From: UBA8514 sp034933685
GTDB taxonomy: Bacteria > Bacillota > Clostridia > Lachnospirales > Anaerotignaceae
NCBI GenBank assembly: GCA_034933685.1
Contig: JAYFNB010000013.1
Coordinates: forward strand, 1-64,000
DNA length: 64,000 nucleotides
Direction: 5' to 3'
Part shown: one piece after another, positions 60,087-64,000 of the stretch
How the letters are laid out: the number at the start of each line of letters is the position of its first letter
How positions within the stretch are numbered: position 1 is the first letter of the stretch
Notes under the pieces: model-generated
Seen by the model: only the letters and a program-made list of their open reading frames with translations
Databases searched by the model: none
What the model was told of the DNA's origin: nothing
Made by a program: the position numbers and the translations under genes

Positions 60087-60803
60087 ATGAAAGTACTTGA
60101 AAATTTAAATTTTTCTAAAGCAATAGTAGAATTGCTTCCAAAATTGTTAGGTGATGCCTTACACATTGTAGTTATTACAACTATAGTAGGTTTTTTATTT
60201 GCAATTGTTTTTGGGTTTATTCTTGCTTTGGGGAGAGTTTCAAAAAATAAGGCGCTAAATCATATAATTATTGTGTTTCAAGAATTTATAAGAGGAACAC
60301 CCTTATTGGTTCAGATGGTATATATTTATTATGTAATGCCTTTGTTTATAGAAATTTTTGCAGCAATTATAGGTATAACAGATTTTAAAGTATCAATGGG
60401 GTCTTTGACGGCAGGTATTATTGGTCTGGGTATTAACTATGGAACTTACATATCAGAAGTTATTCGTTCGGCTATTATTTCAATAGACAAGGGTCAAAAA
60501 GAAGCAGCGCTAGCTTTAGGATTTTCTAATTCGCAGGCAATGTTTAGAATTGTTATTCCGCAGGCATTTAGAAATTCCGTTCCAGTATTTGGAAACTATT
60601 TAGTTATGATGGTTAAGGATACTTCTTTAATGGCATACATTACCGCACAGGAATTTTTGATGACAACAAAGGCATATACTGCACAAACATTTCTTACTAT
60701 TGAATCATATACAATTTTAGCAGGTGTATATTTGGTTATTTGTATTCCTTTATCATTTGCTATTAGAATTTTGGAAAGAAGATTAAATCGAGGAAGGCGT
60801 TAG
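60087..60803 (+). CDS. Amino-acid ABC transporter permease
   Basis: The 238-residue integral membrane permease has about five helices and the EAA-type loop (GQKEAALALGFSNSQAMFRIVIPQAFR, near 145-170), typical of HisM/GlnP permeases. It works as a homodimer with the ATPase since no second permease is seen. AGGAGGTG precedes ATG 60087; upstream in-frame starts are weaker. Confidence 0.92.
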   Translation: MKVLENLNFSKAIVELLPKLLGDALHIVVITTIVGFLFAIVFGFILALGRVSKNKALNHIIIVFQEFIRGTPLLVQMVYIYYVMPLFIEIFAAIIGITDFKVSMGSLTAGIIGLGINYGTYISEVIRSAIISIDKGQKEAALALGFSNSQAMFRIVIPQAFRNSVPVFGNYLVMMVKDTSLMAYITAQEFLMTTKAYTAQTFLTIESYTILAGVYLVICIPLSFAIRILERRLNRGRR

Positions 60804-60839
60804 TTAAAACGTCTTCCTTAAGTATTGGAGGAACTAAGT

Positions 60840-61439
60840 ATGAAAAAATATATTATAACCATAAGCAGAGAATTCGGCTGTAATGCACGTGAAATTGGTC
60901 GCAGTCTTGCCAGTAGGTTGGGAATCCCTTTTTATGACAAAGATTTGGTGGATTTAACAGCACAAAAAGCAGGAATTAATATTGATATTGTTAAAGAATC
61001 TGATGAGATATTGAATAAACAAAACCGTTTATTTTCTGAATTTGTATATGGTTCATCAAATTCTTTTTATTCTGAAAAAGCAATTAGTGCACAGGCAGAG
61101 GTTATTCGTGAAATAGCAGATAAAAATGAAACCTGTATAATGTTTGGACGTTGTTCTGATTACATTTTAAGGGAATATCCAAACGTAATAAACTTTTTTT
61201 TCTATGCTCCGCTAGAAAAGAGAATTGAGCATATAGCCCAAAATTATGACCTTACGGAAAAAAATGCAGAAAAAATGATAAAAAGGATTGACAATCAGCG
61301 TCATAACTATTATGAATATGTTACAGGGAAAAGTCGTGGAGATAGGTCAGGTAAGCATGTTATGTTTGATGTAAGCGCTTATGGTGTAGATGGAAGCGTA
61401 GATTTAATATGTGAAGCTGTACGTATTATGTTTTCATAA
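60840..61439 (+). CDS. Cytidylate kinase-like family protein
   Basis: The 199-residue protein starts MKKYIITISREFGCNAREIGRSLA, the P-loop-like start of the cytidylate kinase-like (Cmk2) family, which has a degenerate nucleotide site. Later CIMFGRCSDYIL and KRIDNQRHNYYEY segments complete the fold. The function is unknown in this family. ATG 60840 after GGAGGAAC is preferred over 60825. Its place between transporter and aminotransferase is a recurrent arrangement in Clostridia, so a sensor or regulatory kinase role in amino acid use is possible. Confidence 0.86.
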   Translation: MKKYIITISREFGCNAREIGRSLASRLGIPFYDKDLVDLTAQKAGINIDIVKESDEILNKQNRLFSEFVYGSSNSFYSEKAISAQAEVIREIADKNETCIMFGRCSDYILREYPNVINFFFYAPLEKRIEHIAQNYDLTEKNAEKMIKRIDNQRHNYYEYVTGKSRGDRSGKHVMFDVSAYGVDGSVDLICEAVRIMFS

Positions 61440-61463
61440 ACTAAACGAAGGGAGATAATTATT

Positions 61464-62816
61464 ATGTTAAAAAATGCTTTACCTAAAATTTCTACTGGAC
61501 AATTACCTGGACCAAAGGCAGCGGCAATTATAGAACGAAGAAAAAATGTAGTACCAAATGCAATTCGTTGTATTTATCCTTGTGTTATAGAACGTGCAGA
61601 AGGTGCTATGATAGAGGATGTAGACGGAAATATTTTTTTGGATTGGGTAGGAGGCGTAGGTGTTCTTAATGTGGGGCATGCACACCCTGAATTAGTGGCG
61701 GCTGTTAATGAGCAAGCCGGTAGATTTTTTCATGGCATGGTGAACATTGTAACCCATGAAGGATATATAAGTTTGGCAGAAAAACTTGCAGCAATTGCAC
61801 CGGTTAGGGGCAATGCAAAAAAAGTAATGTTTGCCAACAGTGGTGCAGAAGCAAATGAAAATGCGGTTAAAATTGCAAAAGGATGTACAAAACGACCTAA
61901 TATAATTGTATTTTCAGGGGCATTTCATGGAAGGACAATGCTTGCAATGACAATGACTGCAAAAAAAGCTTACGCAGTTGGAATGGGGCCTTTCCCTGAC
62001 GGTGTTTACCGTGCGGAATATCCTTATTTATACCGTAGACCTACAGGAATGACCGAAAATGAAGCCGTAGATTTCTACATAGACAATTTAAAAATGGTAT
62101 TTGAAAATGCATCTCCTGCTGAATATGTTGCGGCTATTGTATTAGAACCTTTACAGGGTGAAGGTGGTTTTATTCCTGCACCAATCGAATGGGTAAAAGC
62201 AGTTCGCCAAATTTGTGATGAAAACGGAATACTTTTAGTTGCAGATGAAGTTCAATCTGGTTTTGGACGTACGGGTAAATTTTTTGCAACCCAGTATTGG
62301 GCAGAAGCAGGGTGTGCACCGGATATTATTACTGCCGCAAAATCTATTGCAGGTGGTATTCCTTTAAGTGCAATTATTGCCAGCACAGAGGTTATGGACG
62401 CAGTTCCAGTTGGTACACTAGGCGGTACTTACGGCGGAAATGCATTGGCATGTGCGGCAGGATTAAAGGTTTTAGAAATAATTGAAAGAGACCACCTTGT
62501 GGAGCGTTCTGCGAAAATAGGGAAAAAATGTATGGAAGTTTTTAGCACATGGAAAGAGAAATACGAAGTAATTGGAGATGTACGTGGATTAGGTGCCATG
62601 ATTGGCATTGAATTTGTAAAAGATAAGGCAACAAAAGAGCCTTATGGAGAAATTGTTAACAGGCTTATGGCAATTTGTGCCCAACATGGGTTAATTATAG
62701 AGAATGCCGGCATGAGCGGAAATGTTATTCGTTTCCTTGCACCACTTGTAATAACGGATGAACAGTTAAATGCCGGTTTTGAAATATTAGAAAATGCCAT
62801 AAGAGAGTGTATTTAA
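61464..62816 (+). CDS. Class III aminotransferase, GABA/omega-amino-acid transaminase-like
   Basis: The 450-residue PLP enzyme has HGRTMLAMT (about 150-158), VADEVQSGFGRTGKFF (about 258-273) and the PLP lysine in ITAAKSIAGGIPLSAII (near 290). It resembles GabT-type omega-transaminases more than ArgD. AAGGGAGA precedes the ATG. Its neighbours, an amino-acid importer and an iron-containing alcohol dehydrogenase, suggest transamination of an omega-amino acid to a semialdehyde and reduction of that product. The exact substrate cannot be told. Confidence 0.9.
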   Translation: MLKNALPKISTGQLPGPKAAAIIERRKNVVPNAIRCIYPCVIERAEGAMIEDVDGNIFLDWVGGVGVLNVGHAHPELVAAVNEQAGRFFHGMVNIVTHEGYISLAEKLAAIAPVRGNAKKVMFANSGAEANENAVKIAKGCTKRPNIIVFSGAFHGRTMLAMTMTAKKAYAVGMGPFPDGVYRAEYPYLYRRPTGMTENEAVDFYIDNLKMVFENASPAEYVAAIVLEPLQGEGGFIPAPIEWVKAVRQICDENGILLVADEVQSGFGRTGKFFATQYWAEAGCAPDIITAAKSIAGGIPLSAIIASTEVMDAVPVGTLGGTYGGNALACAAGLKVLEIIERDHLVERSAKIGKKCMEVFSTWKEKYEVIGDVRGLGAMIGIEFVKDKATKEPYGEIVNRLMAICAQHGLIIENAGMSGNVIRFLAPLVITDEQLNAGFEILENAIRECI

Positions 62817-62836
62817 TACGAAGGAGAAGATTTAAA

Positions 62837-63988
62837 ATGGCATGTAAATTTATATTACCAGGACAAACATTAATTGGAGCAAACGCTTTGGCAGAAAGTG
62901 AAGGAATTGTAAAAACCCTTGGAGCAAAAGCATTTATTGTTACTGGCAAAATAGTAACAAAAACAGGAATGGTTAAAACATTAACAGAGTATCTTGATAG
63001 CTGGAACATTAAACATGAAGTATTTAATGATATAGTAGGCGAGCCTACCGACAAGATGATTGAAGCTGGTGTTAAAGCATATAAGGAAACAGGATGCGAC
63101 TTTCTTATCGGCATTGGCGGTGGAAGTCCATTGGACAGTGTGAAGGCGATTGCCGCTATGGCTGTACTTGAAGGCAAACTTTCAGATTATATGGGGCGTG
63201 AAATTGTAGGAGACTTACCACCTATGGTATTAATACCTACAACGGCAGGCACAGGCTCAGAGGCAACTAAATTTACAATTATTACAGATGAAGAAAAGCA
63301 GGTTAAAATGCTTTTAAAAGGAGATGTTCTGTTGCCGAAATTGGCAATAGTAGACCCAACCTTTACAAAAACATCACCAAAAGGCACAACTGCCGCAACT
63401 GGTATGGATGCCTTAACACATGCGGTTGAGTCTTATACTTCAAGAAAGGGAAACACTTTAACAGATATGTTTGCGCTTTCTGCTATTAAGCGTATTTTTA
63501 AGTATCTTCCGATAGCATATAACAATGGTGATGATGAAAAAGCAAGAGAAGAAATGTCTACAGCGGCATTTGAAGCTGGAGTTTGCATTAACAATGCTTC
63601 CGTAACCCTTGTTCATGGCATGAGCAGACCAATTGGTGCATTATTTCATGTTGCTCACGGAATTTCCAATGCAATGTTAATAAAAGAGTGTTTGGAATAT
63701 GTATTAGATGGCTGTTATGACAGATTTGCTGCCATTGCAAGAGAAATTGGAGCGGCAGATGAAAGCACCTCTGACGAAGATGCAGCAAAGGCATTTTTAC
63801 AAGAATTAGTTAAAATATGCAGAGTTTGCGAAATTCCAACATTGGCGGAGTATGGCATTAACAAAGAAGAATTTTTTGGATTGATGGACAAAATGGCTAC
63901 CGATGCTATGGCAAGCGGAAGCCCTTCAAACACAATTAAAGAAGTTACAAAGGAAGATTTAATTGAAATTTACAAAAAATTATGGTAA
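62837..63988 (+). CDS. Iron-containing alcohol dehydrogenase
   Basis: The 383-residue NAD(P)H-dependent enzyme has the family motif GGGSPLDSVKAIA near 96-108, TTAGTGSEATKFTII near 135-149 and the iron-binding His/Asp cluster with VHGMSRPIGALFHVAHGISNAML near 255-277. It likely reduces a semialdehyde to the hydroxy acid (4-hydroxybutyrate or 5-hydroxyvalerate dehydrogenase-like), based on the aminotransferase neighbour. ATG 62837 after GAAGGAG is chosen over the frame from 62807. The gene ends 12 bases before the window end. Confidence 0.91.
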   Translation: MACKFILPGQTLIGANALAESEGIVKTLGAKAFIVTGKIVTKTGMVKTLTEYLDSWNIKHEVFNDIVGEPTDKMIEAGVKAYKETGCDFLIGIGGGSPLDSVKAIAAMAVLEGKLSDYMGREIVGDLPPMVLIPTTAGTGSEATKFTIITDEEKQVKMLLKGDVLLPKLAIVDPTFTKTSPKGTTAATGMDALTHAVESYTSRKGNTLTDMFALSAIKRIFKYLPIAYNNGDDEKAREEMSTAAFEAGVCINNASVTLVHGMSRPIGALFHVAHGISNAMLIKECLEYVLDGCYDRFAAIAREIGAADESTSDEDAAKAFLQELVKICRVCEIPTLAEYGINKEEFFGLMDKMATDAMASGSPSNTIKEVTKEDLIEIYKKLW

Positions 63989-64000
63989 AAAAATATTTAT

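Overview
This window is an AT-rich chromosomal segment from a low-GC, anaerobic, probably spore-forming Clostridia-class Firmicute, most likely in the Lachnospirales neighbourhood. The evidence for that placement is a SCIFF ranthipeptide pair (scfA-scfB) beside secDF, a reverse-order rubrerythrin with bacteriohemerythrins, Shine-Dalgarno sites of the AGGAGG type, a PdaB-type sporulation deacetylase and many short intrinsic terminators. No rRNA, tRNA or CRISPR was seen. The genus is inference.

Region by region: 1-1.2 kb holds the tail of an unidentified gene and a homocysteine S-methyltransferase. 1.2-10.1 kb is an arginine block: argG-argH on the minus strand diverge from argC-argJ-argJ-argB-argD, with two complete tandem argJ paralogues. 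Two copies of a ~140 bp palindromic dispersed repeat sit at 2.7 and 11.1 kb. 10.2-12.5 kb holds a fumarylacetoacetase-family enzyme, a PHP phosphoesterase and a small membrane protein. 12.6-20.9 kb is a conserved housekeeping run: scfA-scfB, secD-secF, recJ, apt, rplS, lepB, rbgA. 21.0-23.4 kb carries a very Cys/Trp-rich small protein behind a sigma-K-like promoter, an 18-codon ORF, two hemerythrins and a reverse rubrerythrin with a PerR-like box lying on a consensus promoter. 23.6-27.3 kb encodes two metalloproteases.

27.7-31.3 kb is a five-gene operon of mostly unrecognised proteins ending in a MoCF-fold protein and a LarA-superfamily (nickel-pincer type) protein. It is preceded by palindromic operator-like sites and is the best candidate for an uncharacterised pathway. 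31.4-41.1 kb returns to housekeeping: a LysM membrane protein, rho, rpmE, a DUF1385 protein, prmC, prfA, a split chromate transporter and glycogen phosphorylase. 41.2-54.8 kb is a divergent Ter stress island. One arm is C-C lyase, PRTase/TRSP and StiP/PELOTA. The other arm is rhomboid, YceG, TelA, three TerD paralogues, a Ca2+ P-type ATPase and a HAD phosphatase.

54.8-58.2 kb has a secreted protein of unknown family and a PdaB-type deacetylase that stops after its third NodB motif. It is followed by a 42-codon ORF coupled to a large serine recombinase, which suggests the deacetylase was split by an integrating element. 58.2-64 kb is a polar amino-acid ABC importer, a cytidylate-kinase-like protein, a class III aminotransferase and an iron alcohol dehydrogenase. 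This layout fits uptake and reductive fermentation of an omega-amino acid such as GABA or 5-aminovalerate (inference).
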